The position numbers and the translations under genes are program-made. The notes under the pieces are model-generated. The model made no database searches and was not told the DNA's origin. It saw only the letters and a list, made by a program, of their open reading frames with translations. From positions 6,696,001 to 6,760,000 of the forward strand of contig NZ_JAUSWV010000002.1 in NCBI RefSeq assembly GCF_030815485.1: a stretch of 64,000 nt of DNA. Reading direction: 5' to 3'. Each line of letters opens with the position of its first letter. Position 1 is the first letter of the stretch. The DNA is from Streptomyces rishiriensis. GTDB lineage: Bacteria; Actinomycetota; Actinomycetes; Streptomycetales; Streptomycetaceae. Positions 41,577 through 50,411 of the stretch are shown one piece after another.

Positions 41577-42671
41577 TCATGGCGTGCCGCACTCGCTGAT
41601 GATCAGGCCGATGACCGCCCCCAGACCGCCGTCGGACAGGGCGGATCGTTGGCGGTCCGCCCCGGTACCGTGCTGCAGCAGCCGGTGGACGAGACTCGTC
41701 ACCTCCCGGCTGTCGCCGGTCGCTTCCAGTGCGGGAGCGACGTGGCGCAGGAGCTGGCACAGCACGTCACCTGCGCGGTGCCGACCGCCGCTCGGGTCGA
41801 TCAAGGTGTCGCTCAGGCCATGACGGGCCGCGTGCCACATGCCGGCCCGCAGCAGCTCCGGCGCGCAGTCCGGCACAGCAGCCCCGGCGACCGCCTCCCC
41901 CAGGGCGGTCTCCACGAGTGCTCGAACCAGACCGGCGAACATGACCGCCTCGTCCACGCGCAGCTGCACGTCCAGGCACCGCACCTCGATGGTGGGGTAC
42001 CGCTCCGAGAGGCGGGCCTGCCAGTACAGCTGCCCGGTGTCCGAGATCAGGCCGCTCTCCAGCAGTCGCTGGACCCGCCGGTCGTAGTCGGCCTCGTCAT
42101 GGAAGTGCGGAGGCAGGCCGCTGACCGGCCAACGGCTGAAGATCACGGTGCGCCAGCTGGCGAAGCCGGTGTCGTGGCCGTCCCACAGCGGGGAGTTGGC
42201 CGACATCGCCGTCAGCGTCGGCAACCACACCCGGATCCGGTTCAGAACCTGCACGCCCGCCTCGCGGCCGGGCACGGCGACGTGGACATGCATCCCGTTG
42301 ACCAGCTGCTCCGCCACCAGCTGGGGCGCCTGCGCCGCCATGGCCCGGTAACGGGCCCGGTCGGTGACGGCCACGGGACGACGGTGGCGCTGCGGCGGCG
42401 TGGCGCAGGCCGCGATCCGGCAGCCGTGCGCTTCGGCGGCCGCCCCGACGGCATGCCGCAGACGCAGCAGATGCCCCCCTACCTCCTCCAGAGTGCCGCA
42501 CACCGGCGTGGCCACCTCGACCTGCGTCTGCAGCAGCTCGCACTGCACCTCGTGGTCGGCCATGAGACAGGCGGCCTCCGTTGCCCTGCGCACCTTCTCC
42601 ACCTGCGGCACCGGAAGGCCCGTGACGGGGTCGATCAGCAGATATTCCTCTTCCACACCGATCGTCGTCAT
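41577..42671 (-). CDS. Carboxylate-amine ligase, YbdK/GCS2 type
   Basis: 364 residues from ATG at 42671 (GAGGG upstream). Begins TTIGVEEEYLLIDPVTGLPV, the GCS2 signature, with CELLQTQVEVATPVCGTLEE (~50), AEQLVNGMHVHVAVPG (~125), NSPLWDGHDTGFASWRTVIFSRWPVSG (two blocks, ~165-190) and YPTIEVRCLDVQL (~230). YbdK-type enzymes make gamma-glutamyl-cysteine weakly or ligate other amines; many Streptomyces carry several copies in stress islands. Mycothiol producers do not make glutathione, so another substrate is likely. It stands alone on the minus strand. Confidence 0.9.
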   Translation of the reverse strand: MTTIGVEEEYLLIDPVTGLPVPQVEKVRRATEAACLMADHEVQCELLQTQVEVATPVCGTLEEVGGHLLRLRHAVGAAAEAHGCRIAACATPPQRHRRPVAVTDRARYRAMAAQAPQLVAEQLVNGMHVHVAVPGREAGVQVLNRIRVWLPTLTAMSANSPLWDGHDTGFASWRTVIFSRWPVSGLPPHFHDEADYDRRVQRLLESGLISDTGQLYWQARLSERYPTIEVRCLDVQLRVDEAVMFAGLVRALVETALGEAVAGAAVPDCAPELLRAGMWHAARHGLSDTLIDPSGGRHRAGDVLCQLLRHVAPALEATGDSREVTSLVHRLLQHGTGADRQRSALSDGGLGAVIGLIISECGTP

Positions 42672-43196
42672 CAGAGGCCCTCTGCTTCGCTCGCTGCCGT
42701 GCTGCACGATGCACCTGGCCCGAGTGCCGCAACCGATTCACCACAAACCCGACATGAAGGAGTGCGGGGCGCGGGCATGGGGTGTGGTGAACCACCCGGC
42801 ATGTCGTCGTCGTGCCCGGTGAGCACGCCCGACATGGCTGTGCCGGCAGGTTGCTGACCGTCGGTGAGCAGCGCGGGTGATCCTGCGGCAGGCGCCCCCC
42901 CCGACCCGCCCCCGGCCCTCGGCGTCGACCCGCCCCCGGCCCTCGGCGCCCCCGCCCTCGGCGTCGACCTGCCCGACGTGCTCCCCTCACTCGCGGAGAG
43001 CGTGCGTGCGGTGCCGGGGACGCGGGCAGTGACCCGGCCCGCGTCGGTGAGCCGTCGGCCCGTCGGAGGCCCGCCGGGTCCGGTCTCACCCCGAGCGCGG
43101 GGACAGCGCTCGCGTCCATCCTTCCGGGCGGTTTCCACCTCTCCCGCCCGGGCACTCCGAGACAGTCACGAGCAGCCGACGTCGGGGAGGACCGCG
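42672..43196. other. 525-bp gap with short 24-bp repeat
   Basis: No credible gene. At 42903-42970 there are about 2.8 copies of a 24-bp unit of the type GACCCGCCCCCGGCCCTCGG plus CGTC. The part next to 42671 should hold the ligase promoter, the part before 43197 the GAF-ANTAR promoter. Confidence 0.6.
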
Positions 43197-43908
43197 GTGG
43201 GGGAACGACGATCCAGAGCGGCACAGACGGTCATGCGCGTCGTCCGCTCCACCCCCTCGTCCGAAATGCCCCGGGCCGTGTGCCGGGCGGTGCGTGAGGT
43301 CCTGGCGGTGGACGGGGCGACGGGTGTCGCTGCTGACGGACACGCCCTCACGGCAACTGCTGTGCGCCTCGGACGCGACGGCTCTGCGCCTGGAGGAGAT
43401 CCAGTTCACTGTCGCGGAGGGCCCCTGCATCGCCGCCGCGGCAAGCGGCACACCGGTCCTGGTGGAGGACCTGCGCGAAGAGCTCCCTCGTTGGCCCTTC
43501 TTCAGCGCGAGCACGGCCGAGCAACTCCCGGAAGTGAGAGCCGTCTACGCCCTTCCTCTGCGGCTCGACGACGAGACGCTCGGCTCCATGAACCTGCTCC
43601 GACGCCGCGAAGGCGGCCTCGACGCCCCGGCGGTACGTGAGGCCCAGCAGGTCGCCGACGCCGTGGTCGAAGCCCTGCTCTCGACGCACACCGAACTGCT
43701 GACCGGCAGCGCGGCCCCGGCCTGGGAACCAGCCGACGTGATCCGGTCCCACTGGTCCTCGACCCACCAGGCCATCGGAGTCGTCGCGGCACGCCTCGGC
43801 ATCAGCATCAGCGACGCGCTCGCCCACATGCGCGCGGAGGCTTTTCGCACCGGACAGACACTCGCCGAGATCACCGCAGCCGTCCTGAACCGGCCACCCC
43901 GCAAGTAG
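43197..43908 (+). pseudogene. GAF-ANTAR antiterminator-type regulator with frameshift
   Basis: GTG start at 43197 after GGGGAGG. The first 41 codons read MGERRSRAAQTVMRVVRSTP and on to LAVDGAT, the beginning of a GAF domain. One extra G in the GGG run at ~43319-43321 shifts the frame. The rest of the GAF domain (VSLLTDTPSRQLLCASDATA, FTVAEGPCIAAAASGTPVLV) and a C-terminal ANTAR domain (STHQAIGVVAARLGISISDA, FRTGQTLAEITAAVLNR) continue in the +1 frame to 43908. Removing one G gives 236 residues. ANTAR domains bind RNA hairpins and prevent termination; GAF senses a ligand. Either truly broken or a sequencing error; an internal ATG at 43294 could not rescue the GAF fold. Confidence 0.8.
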
Positions 43909-44071
43909 TGCCCCCCGATGTACCCGACGCGACACCGGCGGGCTCCGGCTCACTGGACCGACTGATCGGGGGTAGCCGGTAGGCGGCCCGCCGTGGACGA
44001 GGCGAAGCTGTGCGCGGGGCCGTGTGCCCGCAGGGGCCGTGGCGGCCCCGGACCAGGAGGAGGTTCACCTC

Positions 44072-45292
44072 GTGACCGCATACGCGAAGGTGGCGAGCGC
44101 GCTCACCGACCTCATGCTGGTCAGCCATGTCGCGGCACTGGAGGACCTGCCCGAGATGGTGGCCGCGCACGTTGACCCGGTGGGCCTTCACGACGTGGCC
44201 TTCTTCGTGGTGGACCTGCAGGGAAAGATCTTGCGCCAGGTGACCGGCAGGGGACCCGACGCCGCAGAGGGCGGCCTGCAGTTCATGGTGCACGGCACCG
44301 TGGCCGGCCTGGCCTTCCAGCGCGTGGACCTCGTCACGGAACCGGACGGGACGGGCAGGCGGAACCTGCGCCGGTGGTGGGTGCCGATCACCGACGGTGT
44401 CGAGCGCCTCGGCGTGCTGCGCGCGGACACCACGGACGACGACGAGTCGGTCCGCAACGCGCTGCGGGCCCTGGCGTCCATGGTGGCGCTGCTGCTGCTG
44501 AGCAAGCGGTCCCACAGCGACTCCTACGCCCGCCTGATCCGTACGGCGCCGATGAGCGTGGCCGCGGAGATGCAGTGGCATCTCACCCCGCCCTCGGCCT
44601 TCGCCGGCCGTACCTCCACCGTCGGCGCCGCGTCGGAACCGGCGTACGAGGTCGGCGGGGACGCCTTCGACTACGCCGTCGCCGACGACACCCTGCACCT
44701 GTCCATCTTCGACGCCATGGGACACGACGCCACCGCCGGGCTGACGGCCAACATGGCGGTCGCCACCTGCCGCAACGCCCGCCGCCAGGGCGCCGGCCTG
44801 GTGGACACCAGCCAGGCGGTGGAGGAGGCCCTCGTCGAGCAGTTCGGCACCAGCCGCTACGTCACCGGCATCCTCGCCGACCTGGACCTGACCACCGGCC
44901 GACTGGAGTGGATCAACCGTGGCCACCACCTGCCGGTACTCATCCGCGACGGGCGGTGGCCGAGCGAGTTGCAGTGCCCTCCGGCCGGACCCATGGGAGT
45001 CGCCCTGGGCCTGCCGGTGACCGTCTGCCACGAACAGCTCCAGCCCGGTGACCGGCTGCTGCTCTACACGGACGGGGTCGTCGAAGCCCGCAACAGCAGG
45101 GGTGAGCTGTTCGGTCTCGACCGCTTCGTCGACTTCGTCGTGCGCCATCACGCCGACCGCCTCACCGTCCAGGAGACACTGCGCCGCCTCACCCACGCGG
45201 TCCTGGACCATCACGACGGACGACTCGATGACGACGCCACCGTCCTGCTGGCCGAATGGCGCGACACCGGCCAGGACGCCCTGACGCCCTGA
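44072..45292 (+). CDS. PP2C/SpoIIE-type serine phosphatase with N-terminal sensory domain
   Basis: 406 residues from GTG at 44072 (AGGAGG ten bases upstream). N-terminal ~160 residues form a GAF-like sensor (LHDVAFFVVDLQGKILRQVT, RRWWVPITDGVERLGVLRAD). The C-terminal SpoIIE domain has the metal-binding EVGGDAFDYAVADD (~192), IFDAMGHDATAGLTANMAV (~215), GRLEWINRGHHLPVLI (~280) and DRLLLYTDGVVEARN (~332), with DDATVLLAEW at the end. Such phosphatases dephosphorylate STAS antagonists in partner-switching systems that release sigma factors; a STAS gene follows 82 bp downstream, so the two likely form a module. No anti-sigma kinase lies nearby. Confidence 0.92.
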   Translation: MTAYAKVASALTDLMLVSHVAALEDLPEMVAAHVDPVGLHDVAFFVVDLQGKILRQVTGRGPDAAEGGLQFMVHGTVAGLAFQRVDLVTEPDGTGRRNLRRWWVPITDGVERLGVLRADTTDDDESVRNALRALASMVALLLLSKRSHSDSYARLIRTAPMSVAAEMQWHLTPPSAFAGRTSTVGAASEPAYEVGGDAFDYAVADDTLHLSIFDAMGHDATAGLTANMAVATCRNARRQGAGLVDTSQAVEEALVEQFGTSRYVTGILADLDLTTGRLEWINRGHHLPVLIRDGRWPSELQCPPAGPMGVALGLPVTVCHEQLQPGDRLLLYTDGVVEARNSRGELFGLDRFVDFVVRHHADRLTVQETLRRLTHAVLDHHDGRLDDDATVLLAEWRDTGQDALTP

Positions 45293-45374
45293 TGCCCTGA
45301 TGCCCTGATGCCCTGACACGGTGCCGTCGCAGCGGCGCGGCGCTCGTCCGAGAGGCTGACAGAGAGGAGAGGCG

Positions 45375-45785
45375 ATGCCCGGCCATCGCGACGACGGGCA
45401 CGAGAACCCGGACCTGCTGGAGGTGCACACCCGTCCGCTGCACGACGGCAGCTTCCTGCTGACCGTGACCGGCGTGCTCGACCACCACACCGCCGACCGC
45501 CTCACCGACGCACTCCGGCCGGTCCTGCGTGCCGAGGCCCCCACCGTCCTGCTCGACCTGTCCGGAGTGTCCTTCCTCGACTCCACCGGCCTGACGCGGC
45601 TCCTCATCGCCAGCCGAGCCGCCGGAAGCGCCGGTGGCCGCCTTCTCCTGGTGACCCCCAGCCCGCCGGTCCGGCACATGCTGGAGATCACCGGCATCGA
45701 CCAGGTCATCTCCAGTCATCCCGGCCCCGACGCCGTTCCGGCGCCGGCAGACGGCGAGACCGAGCAGCGGGGACGACAGGGATGA
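45375..45785 (+). CDS. STAS-domain anti-sigma factor antagonist
   Basis: 136 residues. STAS fold: DGSFLLTVTGVLDHHTADRL (~24), VLLDLSGVSFLDSTGLTRLL (~58) with the phosphorylatable Ser70 in FLDSTG, and VTPSPPVRHMLEITGIDQVI at the C-terminus, then a disordered tail. When unphosphorylated it would bind an anti-sigma kinase and free a SigB-type sigma factor. Partner phosphatase probably encoded just upstream; start codon follows GAGAGGAGAGG. Confidence 0.92.
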   Translation: MPGHRDDGHENPDLLEVHTRPLHDGSFLLTVTGVLDHHTADRLTDALRPVLRAEAPTVLLDLSGVSFLDSTGLTRLLIASRAAGSAGGRLLLVTPSPPVRHMLEITGIDQVISSHPGPDAVPAPADGETEQRGRQG

Positions 45786-46104
45786 GGGCGCTGGTGCAGC
45801 GATGACAGGGTGCGCCTTCGGCGGCGCCCGGATCGAGGCGTTCGGCCGGTCGGCCGGGGACACCACCCGGCCCCGGCCGACCGGACCGAAGTGCGCCGCT
45901 GCGGTGGCCCGCGCCGACGCCCGCACCGGCGACAGCTCCAGCACGCCGGGGAGAGCCGGCACGCCATCGGCGAGGCCATGCGTGGCACGCACTCGGCCGT
46001 CCGGCGGACGCCCGGTTTCTCGCGGAGCGACAGGGCACTCCCGGTTCGGGTGAGCGTGCGCGGGCCCGCGTTTCCGGTGGGCGGTGGCGGGGACCCAAGG
46101 ATCC
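45786..46104. other. 319-bp gap before the peroxygenase gene
   Basis: One small frame (45802-46053, 83 codons) has fairly GC-rich third positions in its first half but its second half is low-complexity and it has no clear ribosome site, so I do not call it. Otherwise nothing seen. Confidence 0.5.
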
Positions 46105-47379
46105 ATGAATCAGAATCCTCGGGCCCCGATCGTCGACAGCTCACTCGCCGTCCTCGCCAAGGGGTATGCGTGGCTGCCGGACCGCCGGCGCCGTACCGCC
46201 GGCCCTCTCGTGCGGGCCCGGCTGATGGGACAGCACGCCGTCGCCCTGCACGGCCCGGAAGCGGTGCGGTTCTTCTACGACGAGCGGCATGTGGAGCGTG
46301 GGACGGCGCTTCCCGGGCCGGTGCTGAGCACCCTGTTCGGTCATGGAGCCGTGCACACCCTGGACGGGCAGGCCCACCGGGTGCGCAAGGGGATGTTCCT
46401 GTCGCTGCTCACCGGCCCCGAAGCGGTCGCCGGCGTGGTGGAACGCGTCGCCGCGGCGTGGGACGAGGCCGTGGAGTCGTGGCCCGGCCGTCCGTCGGTC
46501 GTGCTGTTCGACGAGGCGAGCCGGGTGCTCACCCGAGGCGTCTGCCAGTGGGCCGGGATCCCCCTGGACGACTCGGACTCCGTCGCCCGGGACCTGGTCG
46601 CCATGGTCGACGGCTTCGCCACGCCGGGACCGCGCCACTGGCGGGCTCGCGGCGCGCGGGCCCGGTGCGAGGCCTCGCTGGGACGCCTGGTCGAGGACGT
46701 GCGGGAAGGCACGGTCACCGCACCGGCCGGGTCGGTGCTGGAAGAGATCGTCCGGCACCGGGACGCCGACGGCGAGTTCCTCGACCCGCACACCGCCGCG
46801 GTGGAACTCCTCAACGTCGTCCGTCCCACTGTGGCGGTGTGCTGGTTCGTCGCCTACGCCGGTCACGCCCTGCGCGCCAGGCCCGACGTCCGGGAGCGGC
46901 TGCGACAGGACGATCCCGCGTACGCCGTGGCGTTCGCCCATGAACTGCGGCGCTTCTACCCCTTCGCCCCCTTCCTCGGCGGCCGGGCCGTCAAGGACCT
47001 GGAGTGGCGGGGAGAGCCGATCCCGTCCGGCGCGCTGATCCTGCTCGACCTGTACGGGCAGAACCACGACCCCGACCTGTGGGACGAGCCGTACGCCTTC
47101 CACCCGGACCGCTTCCTGAACCGGCCCCCTCACCGCGACGAACTCGTCCCGCAGGGCGGCGGCGACCGCACCGCCGGCCACCGCTGCCCCGGCGAGGACA
47201 TCACGATCGCTCTGCTGGGAGCCCTCGGGCCACGGCTGGCACGGCTGGAGTACGACGTGCCCGAACAAGACCTGCGGATCCCCCTGAACCGCATGCCGAG
47301 CCGCGTACGCAGCGGGTTCGTCATCGAATCCGTCCGTGTTCCCGCGCCGGTCCACGGCGCGGCACGGGCGGCGGGCTGA
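46105..47379 (+). CDS. CYP152-type P450 peroxygenase (fatty-acid hydroxylase/decarboxylase)
   Basis: 424 residues from ATG at 46105. Not a standard P450: the I-helix acid-alcohol pair is replaced by Arg240-Pro241 (LLNVVRPTVAVCWFVAYAGH), and the haem motif is QGGGDRTAGHRCPGEDIT with Cys361, both diagnostic of CYP152 enzymes such as P450-BSbeta and OleT. These use H2O2 directly to hydroxylate fatty acids at alpha/beta carbons or decarboxylate them to alkenes, with the substrate carboxylate held by the Arg. DGFATPGPRHWRARGARAR (~173) and HELRRFYPFAPFLGGRA (~277) are also family-typical. Needs no redox partner, fitting its solitary position. A hairpin terminator follows the stop. Confidence 0.92.
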   Translation: MNQNPRAPIVDSSLAVLAKGYAWLPDRRRRTAGPLVRARLMGQHAVALHGPEAVRFFYDERHVERGTALPGPVLSTLFGHGAVHTLDGQAHRVRKGMFLSLLTGPEAVAGVVERVAAAWDEAVESWPGRPSVVLFDEASRVLTRGVCQWAGIPLDDSDSVARDLVAMVDGFATPGPRHWRARGARARCEASLGRLVEDVREGTVTAPAGSVLEEIVRHRDADGEFLDPHTAAVELLNVVRPTVAVCWFVAYAGHALRARPDVRERLRQDDPAYAVAFAHELRRFYPFAPFLGGRAVKDLEWRGEPIPSGALILLDLYGQNHDPDLWDEPYAFHPDRFLNRPPHRDELVPQGGGDRTAGHRCPGEDITIALLGALGPRLARLEYDVPEQDLRIPLNRMPSRVRSGFVIESVRVPAPVHGAARAAG

Positions 47380-47403
47380 CGGTCGGCGTCCGGGCGCCGA
47401 CCG
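47380..47403. terminator. Terminator after the peroxygenase gene
   Basis: Perfect 9-bp stem CGGTCGGCG / CGCCGACCG with loop TCCGGG, starting one base after the TGA stop and lying between convergent genes. Confidence 0.8.
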
Positions 47404-47496
47404 GCCGCGCCGGGCGCTGTCGAGGAACGCAGCGGACCGGGTCGACGCACCGTCTCGCAGGCGTCCCCGAGGAGAGGAGGAGACGACCGCGCTCCT

Positions 47497-48531
47497 CTAC
47501 GCCTCCTCGGGCGCGTGTCCGTCACGGAGCATGCGCAGCACAGCCCGTTCGCCGGGTCCCTGGGTCGCGGGGATGCCGTACGCGCCCTCGTCGCCGAGGT
47601 GGGGCAGCGCGGCTGCCACCGTCACGCCCTCCTCGTACAACTCGATGACCCGCGGGTTGATGTAGGAGGCCCGGCAGACGGCCGGCGTGTTGCCGAGATA
47701 GCCGGACACCTCGCGCACCGTCCGGGCGATGGCACGGCGCCGGGCGGTCTCGCTGCGTGCGACGGGCTGTGAGACGGCCAGCGCGACGGCGGCCAGGACG
47801 GTCGCGTGCCAGGTCCGGAAGTCCTTGGCGGTGATGTCGAGACCGGTGAGTTCCTTGAGGTACGCGTTGACGTCATGACCGCTCACGTCGTGCCAGGCTT
47901 GCCGGTCCCAGTAGGCCAGGAGCCGTTCACCGCCGCCCCGACGCCGCAGCAGCGCGGTGAGACTGCGGCAGGCGGCGGGGTCCGCGATGGTCTGGATGAT
48001 CTCCTTGCCGTGCTTGCCGGTGTAGGCGAACAGGATCGCGCCGGCCTGGCAGCGGGAGTGCTCCCGCAGCAGCGTGGTGAGACCGTAGCTGTTGTTCACT
48101 TCGGTGTAGCGGTCGCTGCCGATGCGGAAGAAACCGAGGTCGAGCAGGCGCACGGCGGTGGCGAGGACTCGCTGCCGGGTCAGTCCGCGGTCCTGCAGAT
48201 GTCCCTCGACGGCCTCCCGTACCGCGGGCAGGGACTCGGCCACCTCGAGCACGTGCTCATGCTTGGCGTGCTCCTGCTCCGCACGGAAGCGCGGGTGGTA
48301 CAGGTACTGGCGGCGTCCGGCGGCGTCGGTGCCGACGGCCTGCAGATGTCCGTTGCGCCGGGTGCAGATCCACACGTCCCGCCAGGCCGGCGGAATGACC
48401 AGCTCTCGGATACGGGCCAGCTCGTCGGGGTCGCGCAGGGGCTCACCGCGGGCGTCGACGTAGCGGAAGCCGCGTCCGTGGCGCAGGCGGCGGTATCCGG
48501 GGTCAGTGGGACGGCTGTGGTGAAGACGCAC
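47497..48531 (-). CDS. DNA topoisomerase IB (poxvirus type)
   Basis: 344 residues from GTG at 48531, directly behind a perfect AAGGAGG; the frame is open further up but without homology. N-terminal DNA-cap domain (RGFRYVDARGEPLRDPDELA, LVIPPAWRDVWICTRRNGHL). The catalytic domain has the Arg in FFRIGSDRYTEVNNSYGLTT, Lys in YTGKHGKE, FRTWHATVLAA, and the active-site Tyr290 in CRASYINPRVIELY. It nicks one strand through a 3'-phosphotyrosine and relaxes supercoils without ATP. Bacterial members are accessory and often stress-linked. Convergent with the peroxygenase gene. Confidence 0.93.
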   Translation of the reverse strand: MRLHHSRPTDPGYRRLRHGRGFRYVDARGEPLRDPDELARIRELVIPPAWRDVWICTRRNGHLQAVGTDAAGRRQYLYHPRFRAEQEHAKHEHVLEVAESLPAVREAVEGHLQDRGLTRQRVLATAVRLLDLGFFRIGSDRYTEVNNSYGLTTLLREHSRCQAGAILFAYTGKHGKEIIQTIADPAACRSLTALLRRRGGGERLLAYWDRQAWHDVSGHDVNAYLKELTGLDITAKDFRTWHATVLAAVALAVSQPVARSETARRRAIARTVREVSGYLGNTPAVCRASYINPRVIELYEEGVTVAAALPHLGDEGAYGIPATQGPGERAVLRMLRDGHAPEEA

Positions 48532-48676
48532 TCCAACCTCCTTGGACGCACCTGCCGCGAGGGACGTCCCGATGCGTACGGTGCACGGCCTGGCGCCCGG
48601 TGCTCGGCCGGCGCGTGCTCCTCTTCCTTCTACCCCGGAACCCGGCTTCCGAGGGGAGCCGGCCCGAAGACCAGGC

Positions 48677-48702
48677 GGATGACGCCGGTGGGGTCCGGGT
48701 AC
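48677..48702 (+). promoter_or_regulatory. Possible SigB-type promoter
   Basis: GGAT at 48677, 16-bp spacer, GGGTAC at 48697: an exact fit to GNNT-N16-GGGTAC. About 105 bp upstream of the hypothetical protein at 48809. Such short motifs occur by chance in GC-rich DNA. Confidence 0.3.
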
Positions 48703-48808
48703 TCGTGGAGCCTTGCGCATGGGCCTTCCGGAGGTCCGCACGCGCACAGGGGCGAGGTGGCGAGGTGGCGTTGTCACTGCCTTCCGACGAATGTGAGGAG
48801 ATGCACCG

Positions 48809-49294
48809 ATGAGCGAGCAGACGCCTTCCGCGGAAGAGCCGGACAGGTATGCCCGGGCGCGGAGCGAAGAGGAGCCGGGGGCTCATTCCGGTGGGGAGAG
48901 CCAGGCGCGGGAGCGGGTCCTGCCGGGCACGGCGAGTGCTGCCGAGGGCTACCCGTCACGGAACGGAACGGGAACGGCGCAGGGCGACCCTCTTGCCGGT
49001 GTCGAGGAGTCCGCGCCGGCCGCACAGAATGACGAAGGGTCCGGACCGGTCACGCGGGAGCATGTGCGCGAGTTGCTCGAAGCCCGTGACGACGGGCCGG
49101 TCCTCGTCGTTCTGGAGGGCCGGGCCCACGTGGTACCCGCCGACGACCTCGGGTCCGACCGTTACGCCGGCGCCCTCGAGGTCGTCTCCGGCGAGAAATT
49201 CAACCGCCAGGCGACGCCGGGCGGCCACTCCGAAGGCGAACTTGACGCCCTGGCCGCCACTTTGAACACCCTGGTGTCGAAACTCGGCGCCTGA
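48809..49294 (+). CDS. Hypothetical protein with disordered N-terminus
   Basis: 161 residues, ATG after GAGGAG. The first ~80 residues are charged and disordered. The C-terminal part has a compact pattern, TREHVRELLEARDDGPVLVV then LEGRAHVVPADDLGSDRYAG and ALEVVSGEKFNRQATPG, ending LAATLNTLVSKLGA; it looks like a small alpha-beta domain. I do not recognise a family. Third-position GC is normal for the genome. Probably belongs to the surrounding stress-gene neighbourhood. Confidence 0.65.
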   Translation: MSEQTPSAEEPDRYARARSEEEPGAHSGGESQARERVLPGTASAAEGYPSRNGTGTAQGDPLAGVEESAPAAQNDEGSGPVTREHVRELLEARDDGPVLVVLEGRAHVVPADDLGSDRYAGALEVVSGEKFNRQATPGGHSEGELDALAATLNTLVSKLGA

Positions 49295-49299
49295 CACCC

Positions 49300-49490
49300 C
49301 GGTCCCCACCCTGCCCGCTGCCCCGCGCGGGTACGTCGCAGAGGGCGTCGACGAGCGCGTCGACGCCCTCGGTCGCGTTCGCGCGGAAGCCGCTGTCCGG
49401 CAGCTCCACGCCGCCGTTCCGGCACGGGGCGGGCGCGTGGTACGCCGCCAGGACGTCCAAGGCGGTCCGCCGGTCGGCCGGGATGAGGCT
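49300..49490 (-). pseudogene. Possible gene remnant on minus strand
   Basis: The minus strand reads DRRTALDVLAAYHAPAPCRN and then GGVELPDSGFRANATEGVDA and LVDALCDV with strongly coding-like third positions, unlike the plus strand here. It has neither a plausible start nor a clear end. The first part faintly resembles the C-terminal helix of Gfo/Idh/MocA dehydrogenases (ALDVLAAY.. followed by VELP). Probably debris at the left border of the glycan locus; identity unsure. Confidence 0.3.
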
Positions 49491-49589
49491 CCGCCGATCG
49501 GCCGGGATCCGGGCGGTCCGGCCGACGTGCCGACTCCGCCTCCCGTCGACTCCCGCCGCGGGGAGTCCCGCCCCCGCCTCCGCCCGAGG

Positions 49590-50231
<642 letters not shown>

Positions 50232-50328
50232 GCAGCGCTCGGAGCGTGAACGCGGCTTCCGCGGCAGCGACATATTTCGTAACAAAAGACCACTTCACGT
50301 GAGACGTCTGGCCTATCACGGGATGAGC

Positions 50329-50349
50329 TGTCTCTACATGTTTGAGACA
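50329..50349 (+). promoter_or_regulatory. Inverted repeat in AT-rich promoter region of the glycan operon
   Basis: TGTCTC-N9-GAGACA (7 of 10 pairs matched over 21 bp), 62 bp before the carbamoyltransferase start. The surrounding 50270-50370 is markedly richer in A/T than the rest of the window and also contains the palindromes CACGTG and AGACGTCT at ~50297-50308. Likely promoter/operator zone of the operon. Confidence 0.4.
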
Positions 50350-50411
50350 ACTGCAGTGCGGCACTCGCTGAAACCAGAGTGACGTCGCACGCCGCCCGGG
50401 ACGGAGCACCC

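Noticed and set aside
42864..43196. Upstream extension of the GAF-ANTAR frame
   Set aside because: Pro/Ala-rich due to a 24-bp repeat; GTG at 43197 with GGGGAGG is the better start.
45802..46053. Small 83-codon ORF before the peroxygenase gene
   Set aside because: First half has coding-like third positions, but there is no ribosome site, the second half is low-complexity and nothing is recognisable.
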